Positions 8,626 through 20,840 of a stretch of 37,434 nt of DNA are shown in pieces. Source of the stretch: Rhodocyclaceae bacterium (lineage in GTDB: Bacteria; Pseudomonadota; Gammaproteobacteria; Burkholderiales; Rhodocyclaceae); assembly GCA_008080565.1 (NCBI GenBank), contig VIKE01000025.1, positions 51,623-89,056 of the forward strand. Reading direction: 5' to 3'. The first letter of the stretch is position 1. Every line of letters starts with the position of its first letter. The position numbers and the translations under genes were made by a program. Under the pieces are notes generated by a model. It did no database searches and had not been told where the DNA came from. It saw only the letters and a list, made by a program, of their open reading frames with translations.

Positions 8626-8701
8626 TGGTGGGTGCTGAGGGGCTCGACCCCATGACATTCGCCCTGTAAGGGCTGCGCTCTACCAACTGAGCCAAGCCCC
8701 C
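8626..8701 (-). tRNA. tRNA-Val (anticodon TAC), structurally degraded
   Basis: The 76-base minus-strand sequence has the tRNA layout with a normal D-arm (GCTCAGTTGGTAGAGC), anticodon TAC and an encoded CCA end. Compared with a typical valine tRNA several stem pairs are broken: G4-A69 in the acceptor, C27-A43 and A28-G42 in the anticodon stem, A49-C65 and T50-T64 in the T-stem. The invariant T54 is G. C32 and G38 could also pair, shrinking the anticodon loop. It still has a good terminator. Its place after hupB is where betaproteobacteria often carry tRNA-Val. It may be a decaying copy or a tRNA with weak structure; I cannot tell whether it is charged. Confidence 0.75.
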
Positions 8702-8793
8702 TATCTATCAGCGCGAAAATTTACCGACTTCACTTGGCTGTGCATCAGCACTGCCTGCAGCTTGTCTTCGGGGTTTCGCGCCGATAAAGCAAA

Positions 8794-9066
8794 TTAGTTG
8801 CAGGCGTCTTTCAGACCCTTGCCAGCGCGGAATTTCGGCGACTTGGCAGCCTTGATTTCCAGCGTCTTGCCGGTGCGCGGGTTGCGGCCGGTACGGGCGG
8901 CGCGCTCGCCGACGTAGAAAGTGCCGAAACCGATCAGGTTAACGGTATCGCCGGCCTTGAGGGCTCCCTTGATGGTTTCAACGGCGGCATCCAGTGCACG
9001 GCCGGCGGCAGCCTTGGAAATATCGGCTTGGGTAGCGATGGCGTCGATCAGTTCAGTCTTGTTCAT
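8794..9066 (-). CDS. hupB: DNA-binding protein HU-beta
   Basis: This is a 90-residue histone-like HU subunit, the standard length. It begins [11 protein letters not shown], has the dimer-forming helices, and carries the beta-arm signature [18 protein letters not shown] with the proline that intercalates into DNA. HU bends and compacts DNA and acts in replication, recombination and transcription. It lies downstream of lon on the same strand, a usual betaproteobacterial arrangement, and has its own promoter. An AGGGGA element lies about six bases before the ATG. Confidence 0.96.
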   Translation of the reverse strand: MNKTELIDAIATQADISKAAAGRALDAAVETIKGALKAGDTVNLIGFGTFYVGERAARTGRNPRTGKTLEIKAAKSPKFRAGKGLKDACN

Positions 9067-9118
9067 TTACGTCCCCTAATGGATGGATTTGGAGTGGTGA
9101 AAACTTTGTGAGGACGGA

Positions 9119-9148
9119 TTTATATATCTGGCGAAATCCTTGTGTCAA
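9119..9148 (-). promoter_or_regulatory. Sigma-70 promoter of hupB
   Basis: On the minus strand a perfect -35 TTGACA (9148-9143) is followed, after 16 to 18 bases, by TATATA/TATAAA (9126-9119). It lies about 55 bases upstream of the HU start codon. Confidence 0.65.
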
Positions 9149-9179
9149 GCGGATTTTCGGGGGCTTTCCCGATGGCTTG

Positions 9180-9227
9180 GCAAAGGAAAGGAGGCTAGCA
9201 ATAAGACGCTGGCATCCTTTCCTTGCA
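9180..9227 (-). terminator. Long stem-loop directly after lon
   Basis: Two arms of 19-20 bases, GCAAGGAAAGGATGCCAGC and its near-complement, pair with one bulge and two mismatches around an eight-base loop. It starts three bases past the lon stop codon. No T-run follows, so it may end transcription with help or protect the mRNA 3' end. Confidence 0.55.
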
Positions 9228-9229
9228 AA

Positions 9230-11644
9230 TCAATGAGTAAGGACTGTTGCCGCGGCTGCTGCCTCGGCCGATGCCTGAACCGCAGAATCTGCCACCGCAG
9301 GTTCGGGAAGGGCTTCCGGCATACGCTCAAGAGCTCGTTCAAGGACCTGATCAATCCACTTGACCGGGACAATTTCGATCTTGTTCTTGATGTTGTCAGG
9401 GATCTCGGTGAGGTCCTTGACGTTTTCTTCCGGGATCAGGGCCGTCTTCAAACCGCCACGCACAGCGGCCAAAAGTTTTTCCTTGAGACCGCCGATGGCC
9501 AGTACTTCACCACGCAAAGTGATTTCGCCGGTCATGCAAACGTCGCAACGAACCGGAATGCCGGTGTAGGACGAGACCAGCGCTGTTGTCATTGCACTGC
9601 CCGCTGACGGACCATCCTTGGGGGTGGCTCCTTCCGGAACGTGGATGTGGATGTCGGTCTTCTCGAAGGCCTCGTCCTTGATTCCCAGGCGACGAGCCCG
9701 GGCGCGCACCACCGAGCGGGCAGCTTCGACAGATTCCTTCATGACGTCGCCCAGCGAGCCTGTGCGCAGGATGTTGCCCTTGCCCGGCATGTTGGCGCAT
9801 TCGATGGTCAGCAACTCGCCACCGACTTCCGTCCAGGCCAGACCTGTTACCTGACCAACCTGATTTTCCTTTTCGGCCATACCAAAACTGTAGCGACGGA
9901 CGCCCAGGAATTTATCGAGGTTTCTGGCGTTGACCGCAATCTTTGTATCGCGTTTCTTAAGAACAAGTGTCTTGACAACCTTGCGGCAGATCTTCGAGAT
10001 TTCACGTTCGAGGGCACGGACGCCGGCTTCGCGGGTGTAATAGCGGACGATGTCGCGTATGGCGCTGTCGGCGACGGCGATTTCTGTCTTCTTCAGGCCA
10101 TTGTTCTTGATCTGTTTGGGCAGCAGATAGCGCATGGCAATGTTGACCTTTTCATCCTCGGTGTAACCGGCGAGGCGAATGACTTCCATCCGGTCGAGTA
10201 GCGCAGCCGGGATGTTCAGCGTGTTGGCCGTCGCCACGAACATGACGTCGGAAAGATCAAAGTCAACTTCGACGTAGTGATCCTGAAAGGTGTAATTCTG
10301 TTCCGGGTCGAGAACTTCGAGCAGGGCTGACGAAGGATCGCCACGGAAATCCTGGCCAAGCTTGTCCACTTCGTCGAGCAGGAACAGCGGATTGCGCACG
10401 CCGACCTTGGTCAGACTGCTCAGAATCTTGCCCGGCATCGAACCGATGTAGGTGCGGCGATGGCCACGAATTTCGGCTTCATCACGGACGCCACCCAGCG
10501 CCATGCGCACGAACTTGCGGTTCGTCGCCTTGGCAATCGACTGGCCCAGTGAAGTCTTGCCGACACCGGGAGGGCCAACCAGACAGAGAATCGGCGCCTT
10601 GACCTTGTCGACGCGCTGTTGCACGGCAAGATACTCGACGATACGTTCCTTGACCTTCTCCAGTCCGTAATGATCGCCATCGAGAATTTTCTCGGCTTCG
10701 CGCAGATCCTTGCTGATCCGCGTTTTCTTGCGCCAAGGCAGGCCGATCAGCGTTTCGATGAAATTCCGAACAACAGTGGCTTCGGCCGACATAGGCGACA
10801 TCAGGCGCAGCTTTTTGAGTTCGCCCTCGGCCTTGGCTAGGCCTTCCTTGCTCATTCCGGCAGCCTTGATCTTCTTGTCCAGTTCCTCGAGGTCGGCACC
10901 TTCTTCACCTTCGCCGAGTTCCTTCTGGATGGCTTTGACCTGTTCGTTCAGGTAGTACTCGCGCTGACTCTTTTCCATCTGGCGTTTGACGCGGCCACGG
11001 ATGCGCTTTTCGACCTGCAGGATGTCGATTTCGGCTTCGAGTTGGGAAAGCAGGCGGTCGATACGGTCGCGGATGCTTTCCATTTCCAGTACCTCCTGCT
11101 TTTGCTCAAGCTTGAGCGGCAGGTGGGCAGCAATGGTGTCGGCCAGACGACCGGCATCTTCTATGCCGGCGATGGAAGAAAGCACCTCTGGCGGGATCTT
11201 TTTGTTCAGTTTGACGAACTGGTCGAACTGGGCAACCACGGCGCGGCGCATGGCCTCGATTTCGTGGTCTTCAACGCCCGGTTGCGCCAGCGGCACAGCG
11301 GTGGCCATGAAGACCGAGGACTGCACCTCAATGGCTTCGACGCGGGCGCGCTGGGTGCCTTCGACCAACACCTTAACGGTGCCGTCGGGCAGCTTGAGCA
11401 TCTGCAGGATATTGGCCATGCAGCCAATGCGATAGAGATCTTCCGGTTCCGGTTCGTCCTTGGCAGCCGACTTCTGGGCGACCAGCAGGATGTTCTTGCC
11501 GGCTTCCATGGCCATTTCGAGCGCCTTGATGGATTTCGGGCGGCCAACGAAGAGCGGGATGACCATGTGCGGGAAGACGACGACGTCGCGCAGCGGCAGC
11601 AGCGGCAGTTCGACGGTTTCCGGGAGCGTGTTGGGGTTCGACAT
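9230..11644 (-). CDS. lon: ATP-dependent protease Lon
   Basis: This is an 804-residue cytoplasmic protease that unfolds and degrades damaged and regulatory proteins. It has the N-terminal LON substrate-binding domain (ELPLLPLRDVVVFPHMVIPL), a coiled-coil linker, an AAA+ domain with Walker A GPPGVGKTSLG, and a C-terminal peptidase domain. The catalytic serine is in KDGPSAGSAM (Ser680), with the lysine of the dyad about 43 residues later. The length is normal. It follows clpX on the same strand with a 67-base gap that contains a terminator-like hairpin, so it probably also has its own promoter. Confidence 0.97.
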   Translation of the reverse strand: MSNPNTLPETVELPLLPLRDVVVFPHMVIPLFVGRPKSIKALEMAMEAGKNILLVAQKSAAKDEPEPEDLYRIGCMANILQMLKLPDGTVKVLVEGTQRARVEAIEVQSSVFMATAVPLAQPGVEDHEIEAMRRAVVAQFDQFVKLNKKIPPEVLSSIAGIEDAGRLADTIAAHLPLKLEQKQEVLEMESIRDRIDRLLSQLEAEIDILQVEKRIRGRVKRQMEKSQREYYLNEQVKAIQKELGEGEEGADLEELDKKIKAAGMSKEGLAKAEGELKKLRLMSPMSAEATVVRNFIETLIGLPWRKKTRISKDLREAEKILDGDHYGLEKVKERIVEYLAVQQRVDKVKAPILCLVGPPGVGKTSLGQSIAKATNRKFVRMALGGVRDEAEIRGHRRTYIGSMPGKILSSLTKVGVRNPLFLLDEVDKLGQDFRGDPSSALLEVLDPEQNYTFQDHYVEVDFDLSDVMFVATANTLNIPAALLDRMEVIRLAGYTEDEKVNIAMRYLLPKQIKNNGLKKTEIAVADSAIRDIVRYYTREAGVRALEREISKICRKVVKTLVLKKRDTKIAVNARNLDKFLGVRRYSFGMAEKENQVGQVTGLAWTEVGGELLTIECANMPGKGNILRTGSLGDVMKESVEAARSVVRARARRLGIKDEAFEKTDIHIHVPEGATPKDGPSAGSAMTTALVSSYTGIPVRCDVCMTGEITLRGEVLAIGGLKEKLLAAVRGGLKTALIPEENVKDLTEIPDNIKNKIEIVPVKWIDQVLERALERMPEALPEPAVADSAVQASAEAAAAATVLTH

Positions 11645-11669
11645 TACGATGCCTTTGAAATAGGTATGT

Positions 11670-11686
11670 GCCCCCTACGTGGGGGC
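11670..11686 (-). terminator. Hairpin between clpX and lon
   Basis: GCCCCC and GGGGGC pair perfectly around a five-base loop, 25 bases past the clpX stop. There is no T-run, so it would work as an attenuator or partial terminator at most. Confidence 0.4.
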
Positions 11687-11711
11687 GGGGAACCGCAATT
11701 CAAGTCCCGGC

Positions 11712-12974
11712 TCAGTTGGAGCCGGAAACCTTTGGCTGATCGGCGTAAATGAGCAGTGGCGGGGTGTCGCCAGTGATCATGTTTTCATCGATCACCACCT
11801 TTTCGACATTTTCCATGCCCGGGAGTTCGTACATTGTATCGAGGAGCGCATGCTCCATGATCGAACGAAGGCCACGTGCTCCTGTTTTACGTTCCAGTGC
11901 CTTTTTGGCGATGGCGGAAAGGGCGCCCGGACGAATTTCCAGTTCGACGTCTTCCATGTTGAACAGCTTCTGATACTGCTTGACCAGTGCGTTCTTCGGT
12001 TCGGTCAGAATCTGGACCAGGGCGTCTTCTTCCAGTTCCTGCAGCGTGGCGACCACCGGCAGGCGACCGATCAGTTCGGGGATGAGGCCGAACTTGATGA
12101 GATCTTCGGGTTCAGTTTCGAGAAGGATTTTGCCGACAGCCTTGCCGTCATCCTTGCTCTTGACCTCGGCGCCAAAGCCGATGCCGCCTTTTTCCGAGCG
12201 TTTCTGGATGACTTTTTCCAGGCCGGCAAAGGCGCCGCCACAGATAAAGAGAATGTTGGTGGTATCAACCTGGACGAAGTCCTGATTTGGATGTTTGCGG
12301 CCACCTTGCGGCGGGATCGAGGCAGTCGTACCCTCGATCAACTTGAGCAGTGCCTGCTGAACGCCTTCACCCGAAACATCGCGGGTAATCGAAGGGTTGT
12401 CCGATTTGCGGGAAATCTTGTCGATTTCGTCGATATAGACGATGCCCTGTTGCGCCTTCTCGACGTCGTAGTCGCACTTTTGCAGCAATTTCTGGATGAT
12501 GTTCTCGACGTCCTCGCCGACATAGCCGGCTTCGGTCAGTGTCGTGGCATCGGCCATGACGAAGGGGACATTGAGCAGGCGGGCCAGCGTCTGGGCGAGC
12601 AGGGTCTTGCCCGAGCCGGTCGGGCCGATGAGCAGGATGTTGCTCTTGGAGAGTTCAACCTCACCGGCATTCTTGGCGCTATGGCGCAAACGCTTGTAAT
12701 GGTTGTAGACCGCCACGGCAAGAATGCGTTTGGCGACTTCCTGGCCGATCACATACTGGTCGAGGATGGAGCTGATCTCGCGCGGCGTCGGCAGGTCTGA
12801 GCGACCGGCCTTGGCTGCTTCTTCGGGCAACTCGTCGCGGATGATGTCGTTGCAGAGTGCGATGCACTCGTCACAGATGAACACCGACGGGCCGGCGATA
12901 AGCTTTTTGACTTCATGCTGGCTCTTGCCGCAGAAGGAGCAGTAGAGCAGTTTTTCCGGGGTCCCTTTGGTCAT
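11712..12974 (-). CDS. clpX: ClpX, ATPase subunit of the Clp protease
   Basis: This 420-residue AAA+ unfoldase feeds substrates to ClpP. The start is ATG 12974, preceded by GGAG; a TTG 18 bases upstream adds a tail not found in relatives. The N-terminal zinc-binding domain shows four cysteines (YCSFCGKS...[10 protein letters not shown]). Further on are Walker A GPTGSGKT, the pore loop GYVG, and the ClpP-docking loop GIGFGAEV. It lies 14 bases after clpP and is almost certainly co-transcribed with it. Confidence 0.97.
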   Translation of the reverse strand: MTKGTPEKLLYCSFCGKSQHEVKKLIAGPSVFICDECIALCNDIIRDELPEEAAKAGRSDLPTPREISSILDQYVIGQEVAKRILAVAVYNHYKRLRHSAKNAGEVELSKSNILLIGPTGSGKTLLAQTLARLLNVPFVMADATTLTEAGYVGEDVENIIQKLLQKCDYDVEKAQQGIVYIDEIDKISRKSDNPSITRDVSGEGVQQALLKLIEGTTASIPPQGGRKHPNQDFVQVDTTNILFICGGAFAGLEKVIQKRSEKGGIGFGAEVKSKDDGKAVGKILLETEPEDLIKFGLIPELIGRLPVVATLQELEEDALVQILTEPKNALVKQYQKLFNMEDVELEIRPGALSAIAKKALERKTGARGLRSIMEHALLDTMYELPGMENVEKVVIDENMITGDTPPLLIYADQPKVSGSN

Positions 12975-12988
12975 CTGTAGCGCTCCGT

Positions 12989-13618
12989 TCAAGCCGCGTC
13001 GCGGCGGGTCAATACCTTGTCGATCAAACCGTATTCAGCTGCTTCAGCGGCCGAAAGGAAATTATCGCGGTCAGTGTCTTTTTCGATACGCTCCAGCGGC
13101 TGGCCGCTGTGTTCGGCCATGATCCGGTTGAGGCGGTCACGAATGGACAGGATTTCCTTGGCGTGGATGGCGATATCCGAGGCTTGGCCCTGGAAGCCGC
13201 CCAGCGGCTGGTGAATCATGACGCGGGAATTGGGCAGGGCAAAGCGCTTGCCCTTGGCGCCGGCGTTGAGCAGGAAGGCACCCATCGAGGCGGCCTGGCC
13301 GATGCACAGCGTCGACACGTCCGGCTTGATGAACTGCATGGTGTCGTAGATCGACATGCCTGCCGTCACCGAGCCGCCTGGAGAGTTGATGTAGAAGTAG
13401 ATGTCCTTGTCCGGGTTTTCGGCTTCAAGGAACAGCAACTGCGCCACGACCAGGTTGGCCGTGACGTCGTTGACCGGGCCGACAAGAAAGATCACCCGCT
13501 CTTTGAGGAGGCGCGAATAGATGTCGTACGCGCGTTCGCCGCGGCCGCTCTGCTCTACCACCATGGGGACCATGCCGAGTGCCTGTGGATCCCAGTTGCT
13601 TGCGTTGTCGATATTCAT
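12989..13618 (-). CDS. clpP: ClpP, proteolytic subunit of the Clp protease
   Basis: The ATG at 13618 has AAGGG before it and gives 209 residues, normal for a proteobacterial ClpP. Ser111 lies in [11 protein letters not shown] and the catalytic histidine about 25 residues later in MIHQPLGG. ClpP forms the tetradecameric chamber that works with ClpX. It lies between tig and clpX, the classic order. A 6-bp hairpin (TTGTCG/CGACAA, 13660-13677) sits between tig and clpP. Confidence 0.97.
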   Translation of the reverse strand: MNIDNASNWDPQALGMVPMVVEQSGRGERAYDIYSRLLKERVIFLVGPVNDVTANLVVAQLLFLEAENPDKDIYFYINSPGGSVTAGMSIYDTMQFIKPDVSTLCIGQAASMGAFLLNAGAKGKRFALPNSRVMIHQPLGGFQGQASDIAIHAKEILSIRDRLNRIMAEHSGQPLERIEKDTDRDNFLSAAEAAEYGLIDKVLTRRDAA

Positions 13619-13685
13619 GTCAGCCCTTGTCTGTTGCCGTTTCGTTACATTCAAGACTATTGTCGTTTTCGCGACAAGGTCCGGA

Positions 13686-14990
13686 TTACTGATTCTGACC
13701 CATTAGTTCATCAAAAACCGCAGCCTTGTCGGTGACCTTGGCTTTGCCCAGGACCCACGCAACCACGTTGTTCTCGATGGCGACGCCTTCAACTTCCTGC
13801 AGGCGCTGCGGTTGGGCGTAATACCAGCGGATCACTTCTTCCGGGTGCTCGTAGCTTTGGGCGTTTTCTTCGACCATCGCACGAACTTGTTCCGGGGTTG
13901 CTTGAAGCTTCTCCGTTTTTACAACCTCAGCAAGGATCAGGCCAAGTGTGACGCGGCGTTTTGCCTGGTCGGCAAACCACTCGGGCTGGATCGGCATGTC
14001 CTTGACCTTCATGCCACGCTGTTCCATGTCCTGGCGGGCTGCCTGCATCAGGCGCTGGATTTCCATGTCAACCAGCGAGGTCGGCACCGAGATCGGGTTG
14101 GCCTTGATCAGGGCTTCCATGACCTGGTCCTTGAGCTTGCCTTCGATGCGACGCTTCACTTCACGTTTGAGGTTGGTTTCGATCTCGGCGCGCATCTTGG
14201 CCACGTCGCCGTCAGCGATGCCCATGCTGGTGGCGAATTCGGCGTTGAGTTCGGGCAGGACCGGAGCCTGCACTTGCTTGACGGTGACATCGAACTGGAC
14301 TGTCTGGCCAGCCAGATCCTTGGCGTGGTAGTCGGCCGGGAAGGTCAGGTCGAAAGTCTTGGTTTCGCCAGCCTTGGCGCCTTCAACGGCGTTTTCGAAG
14401 TCCGGCAGCATCATGCCCTGGCCGAGGACGAAGGGATAATCGCTGGCCTGGCCACCCTGGAACGGGACGCCATCCTTCTTGCCGAGGAAGTCGATGACGA
14501 CGCGGTCTTCCTTGGCGGCGGCACGGTCGGTATCTTCATAGGAGACGCGTTGCTTGCGCAGGATGTCGAGGGTCTTGTCGACTTCAGCGGCGCTGACTTC
14601 GAGGATCGGACGTTCGACTTCTGCGGTCGACAGGTCGCCAGGGGTAAATTCCGGATAGACCTCGAAAATGGCCGAGAATTCGATGTGCGTGGTGCTTTCG
14701 GTGGTCTTCGGCTCAATGCGCGGATAACCGGCGACGCGCATCTTCTTTTCGGTGACGGTTTCGCCGAAAACGCGGTCGAGTTCCTCGGACAGCACTTCGT
14801 GGCGAGCCTGGTCGCCATGCTGCTGCTTGACGATGCTGAACGGAACCTTGCCCGGACGGAAGCCAGGTACCTTCATATTCTTGCCCATGCGCTTCAGGCG
14901 CTGTTCCATGACCTTTTCGACATCGGCAATGGCGATGGAGAGGTCGATGCGGCGTTCAAGTTCGTTAGCTTGTGCAGTAGTTGCTTCCAT
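13686..14990 (-). CDS. tig: Trigger factor
   Basis: This is a 434-residue ribosome-bound chaperone and peptidyl-prolyl isomerase. The ribosome-docking signature GFRPGKVP is near residue 45, the FKBP-type isomerase domain near residues 155-245 ([23 protein letters not shown]), and an alpha-helical C-terminal domain completes the protein. Length and order match E. coli Tig. AAGGA lies seven bases before the ATG. A palindrome, CGGCAG/CTGCCG at 15042-15058, lies in its upstream region and could be an operator, but nothing identifies a regulator. Confidence 0.97.
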   Translation of the reverse strand: MEATTAQANELERRIDLSIAIADVEKVMEQRLKRMGKNMKVPGFRPGKVPFSIVKQQHGDQARHEVLSEELDRVFGETVTEKKMRVAGYPRIEPKTTESTTHIEFSAIFEVYPEFTPGDLSTAEVERPILEVSAAEVDKTLDILRKQRVSYEDTDRAAAKEDRVVIDFLGKKDGVPFQGGQASDYPFVLGQGMMLPDFENAVEGAKAGETKTFDLTFPADYHAKDLAGQTVQFDVTVKQVQAPVLPELNAEFATSMGIADGDVAKMRAEIETNLKREVKRRIEGKLKDQVMEALIKANPISVPTSLVDMEIQRLMQAARQDMEQRGMKVKDMPIQPEWFADQAKRRVTLGLILAEVVKTEKLQATPEQVRAMVEENAQSYEHPEEVIRWYYAQPQRLQEVEGVAIENNVVAWVLGKAKVTDKAAVFDELMGQNQ

Positions 14991-15109
14991 GAGAGTTCCT
15001 TGTGACTTCGGAGCCGAAAAATAAAGCGGACAATAATATCACGGCAGGCTCACTGCCGGATGCTTCTACCCGGTGGCGGCCGTCTTCGCAGAATAGACGT
15101 CGTTCCCTG

Positions 15110-15138
15110 TAGACAGACAGTTTGGTACTTCGTATAAT
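15110..15138 (+). promoter_or_regulatory. Sigma-70 promoter ahead of the tRNA-His remnant and pepD
   Basis: TAGACA at 15110-15115 (one mismatch to TTGACA) is spaced 17 bases from a perfect TATAAT at 15133-15138. The predicted start lies just ahead of the tRNA-like sequence. This is a strong, stable-RNA-type promoter that now reads into pepD. Confidence 0.75.
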
Positions 15139-15154
15139 GCGCGCCTTCTTCAGC

Positions 15155-15194
15155 GGCGGCTGTAGCTCAGTTGGTAGAGTCCCGGATTGTGATT
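15155..15194 (+). pseudogene. Truncated tRNA-His (5' half, anticodon GTG)
   Basis: These 40 bases match a proteobacterial tRNA-His from position 1 through the D-arm (GCTCAGTTGGTAGAG) and the anticodon stem and loop (CCCGGATTGTGATT). The sequence then leaves the tRNA: the 3' side of the anticodon stem, the T-arm and the acceptor 3' strand with CCA are all missing. The next bases supply the GGAG of pepD. It cannot make a tRNA but would form the start of the pepD leader. Confidence 0.8.
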
Positions 15195-15209
15195 TTGGAG
15201 TTCTGTAAC

Positions 15210-16664
15210 GTGACTAACTCGGTGTTTTCCGGTCTGCAACCTGTGACCGTCTGGGCCCATTTTGCAACGCTGTGCGCGATGCCTCGCGCTTCGAAGGCGG
15301 AGGCTGGACTGCGTGATTCCCTGCTGCAGTGGGCCTTGGCGCGCGGTTTGGCGGGTGTGGTCGATGTCGCAGGCAATCTGATTATTCGCAAGCCGGCGAG
15401 CGCTGGTGGCGAGGGGCGGCCGGGTGTCGTGCTGCAGGCGCATCTCGACATGGTTTGCCAGAAGAATGCTGATAGCGGGCATGATTTTTCTCGTGATCCG
15501 ATTGTTCCTGAGTTGCGCGATGGTTGGCTGGTGGCCGAAAAAACGACGCTGGGGGCCGATAACGGGATTGGTGTGGCGCTGATTCTGGCGGCGCTTGAGG
15601 ATGAAAGTCTTGTTCATGGGCCGCTTGACGCATTGCTGACTGTTGATGAGGAGGCCGGCATGGGCGGCGCGCGCGGCCTGGAGGCTGGCGTTCTGCAGGG
15701 CCGGTTGATGCTCAATCTCGATACCGAGGAATGGGGCGAGTTTTATCTGGGTTGTGCCGGCGGGCTGGATGTCAATGTCGAACGCTGTGGCATGGCAGAG
15801 CCTGTTCCGGCCGGATTCGAGGTGGTCCGGATTGCGTTGCGCGGCCTGCGCGGCGGGCATTCCGGCGTCGATATCCATGAGGAGCGAGGCAACGCGATCA
15901 AGCTGCTGGTCCGCGTGTTGCGTGAGTTGGAGGAGGTGACGCCGCTTCGGCTGGTCGATCTGGTCGGCGGCTCGGCGCGCAATGCCTTACCGCGCGAGGC
16001 GGTGGCGACAGTGGCCGTGCCCGGTGGTCGGGGTGGGCGCTTGGCGGGATGGCTGGCCGGGATGGAAGCCAGCTTGCGAGCGGAATTGCGTGGGATCGAT
16101 GAGGGTTTGAGTCTCACGGTTTCGGTGGCTGAAGCGACGCAGGTCATGGCGGCAGCAGAGCAGGAAATCTGGCTAGGATCGCTGCACGCAGCGCCGCATG
16201 GCGTGCGGAGGATGAGCCGGCAGGTGCCGGGCGTGGTCGAGACGTCGAACAATCTGGGCATGGTCAACCTGCACCCGAATGGTGGCTCGTGCAACTTTAT
16301 GGTGCGTTCGCTGATCGGGAGCGGCAGTCTGGCGCTGGCCGATGAAATTGTCAGCTTGTGGGCGCTGAGCGGAACGCAGGCTGAAAAATCGGGTTTTTAT
16401 CCGGGCTGGGCGCCGAATCCGGCATCTGAGTTACTCAAGTTGTGTCAGTCGGTTTATCGGCGCGATTTTGCGGCGGAGTCGAAGGTGCAGGTCATTCATG
16501 CCGGGCTGGAGTGCGGCATCATCGGCGACAAGTATCCGGGGATGGATATCGTTTCCTTCGGCCCGACCATCCGTGGGGCGCATGCGCCGGGCGAGCGGGT
16601 CGAGATTGCGTCGGTCGAGCAGTGCTGGCGTCTGCTGCGGGCGATTTTGACGGAAATTCGGTAG
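15210..16664 (+). CDS. pepD: Aminoacyl-histidine dipeptidase (PepD)
   Basis: This 484-residue M20-family zinc dipeptidase cleaves Xaa-His and other dipeptides. I start at GTG 15210, with GGAG at 15197-15200; a TTG at 15171 would lie inside the tRNA-like sequence. The expected metal and catalytic motifs appear in order: VVLQAHLDMVCQKN, LGADNGIG, TVDEEAGMGGARG, LNLDTEEWGE and a late histidine in IHAGLECG. The length equals that of E. coli PepD. Its leader begins with a tRNA-His half transcribed from a tRNA-type promoter, an unusual arrangement, and the gene ends at a strong terminator formed with the 40-bp element. Confidence 0.93.
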   Translation: MTNSVFSGLQPVTVWAHFATLCAMPRASKAEAGLRDSLLQWALARGLAGVVDVAGNLIIRKPASAGGEGRPGVVLQAHLDMVCQKNADSGHDFSRDPIVPELRDGWLVAEKTTLGADNGIGVALILAALEDESLVHGPLDALLTVDEEAGMGGARGLEAGVLQGRLMLNLDTEEWGEFYLGCAGGLDVNVERCGMAEPVPAGFEVVRIALRGLRGGHSGVDIHEERGNAIKLLVRVLRELEEVTPLRLVDLVGGSARNALPREAVATVAVPGGRGGRLAGWLAGMEASLRAELRGIDEGLSLTVSVAEATQVMAAAEQEIWLGSLHAAPHGVRRMSRQVPGVVETSNNLGMVNLHPNGGSCNFMVRSLIGSGSLALADEIVSLWALSGTQAEKSGFYPGWAPNPASELLKLCQSVYRRDFAAESKVQVIHAGLECGIIGDKYPGMDIVSFGPTIRGAHAPGERVEIASVEQCWRLLRAILTEIR

Positions 16665-16681
16665 CCCTCGCATCGGGAGGC

Positions 16682-16714
16682 GGGCCAAAATCATTTCAAT
16701 TTTGGCCCTTTTTT
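16682..16714 (+). terminator. Perfect Rho-independent terminator built with the 40-bp element
   Basis: GGGCCAAAAT (16682-16691) pairs perfectly with ATTTTGGCCC (16699-16708) around a seven-base loop and is followed by TTTTTT. The right arm and T-run belong to the dispersed element. It ends the pepD transcript. Confidence 0.9.
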
Positions 16715-16735
16715 CCGGTTGACCGTGGAAGTGGC
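16693..16735 (+). repeat. Dispersed 40-bp element, copy C
   Basis: The plus strand reads ATTTCAATTTTGGCCC, then TTTTTTCCGGTTGACCGTGG and AAGTGG. It fills the convergent gap between pepD and the methyltransferase gene and ends at the latter's stop codon. Confidence 0.85.
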
Positions 16736-17587
16736 CTAGCGGCGCCGAATCGCCTCGCGGCGGGCCAGCCCGAGCTTGGTCGAGCGTTCCATTTTTTGCA
16801 CGAAGGCCGGGAAGTCGAGGCCGAACTTGGCGCGCAACTCCTTGGCGTAGTTGTGCAGCCAGCGCCAGCGCGGTTCGAAATGGCGTTCCTTGAAGGCGTA
16901 GAGCACGTGGTTGCCGTCGTCCGGGACCGAAATCACGATGACCTGGTCGTCGAAGACGTGCATCGCTTCGCCGATCAGTCCGGCGTAGGTTTCCTTTTCG
17001 CCGGCCAGGTTGATGACGAGAACGCCGTTGCCCGAAAGCTTGGCGTAAGCGTTGTCGAAGAATTCGCGGTTGGCCAGGCTGGGCGCGAAGCCGGTTTTGT
17101 CGAAGGCGTCGACGAGCAAGGCGTCGATGCCTTTTTCAGTTCTTTCAAGGAATTCGGCACCGTCAGCTTCGAGAACCTGAAGGCGATCATCGTCGGGTGG
17201 CATGAGAAAGGTGTCGCGGAAAGCGATGACGTTGGGGTCGAGTTCGACGGCAGTCAGTTGCGTGCCGGGCATGCGCTGGTAGCAGAACTTGATCAGCGAG
17301 CCGCCGCCGAGGCCGATCAGCACGATGCGTTTCGGCCGCGGCAGGAAGAGCAGGAAGGCCATCATTTTCTGCGTGTAGCGGATGGCCAGGTCGTGCGGCG
17401 CCTTGAGCGACATTTCGCTCTGCATGAGGCGGACGTTGAAATAGAGGAAACGCGATTTGCCGTCGTCGATGACGAAGGGCTTGGGGTAGCTTTCGTCGAG
17501 CAACTGGGCGCGCAGTTCGCCTTCGCGTGCCCATGATGGCTCATGCATGAGCAGGGTGCCCGTTTCGACTTCGAACGGGCTGGGCAT
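16736..17587 (-). CDS. Spermidine synthase-like methyltransferase-fold protein
   Basis: The ATG at 17587, 14 bases after the prmB stop, gives 283 residues; a longer frame would overlap prmB by 67 bases. The Rossmann motif IVLIGLGGGSLIKF, acidic AVELDPNV and LLVDAFD are those of the spermidine synthase superfamily. The motif GGGDGG seen in true SpeE enzymes reads GGGSLI here, so aminopropyl transfer is uncertain; many such proteins are only annotated as spermidine synthase-like. It is the last gene of the dap-prmB operon and meets pepD tail to tail. Confidence 0.75.
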   Translation of the reverse strand: MPSPFEVETGTLLMHEPSWAREGELRAQLLDESYPKPFVIDDGKSRFLYFNVRLMQSEMSLKAPHDLAIRYTQKMMAFLLFLPRPKRIVLIGLGGGSLIKFCYQRMPGTQLTAVELDPNVIAFRDTFLMPPDDDRLQVLEADGAEFLERTEKGIDALLVDAFDKTGFAPSLANREFFDNAYAKLSGNGVLVINLAGEKETYAGLIGEAMHVFDDQVIVISVPDDGNHVLYAFKERHFEPRWRWLHNYAKELRAKFGLDFPAFVQKMERSTKLGLARREAIRRR

Positions 17588-17601
17588 TTCGTACAGCTGG
17601 T

Positions 17602-20815
<3,214 letters not shown>

Positions 20816-20840
20816 GACAAGACCTTCTTGGTGGTTTTAC

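Noticed and set aside
13812..15005. A 397-codon plus-strand frame antisense to tig
   Set aside because: The tig frame holds the GFRPGKVP and FKBP-type motifs; the antisense product has no recognisable feature.
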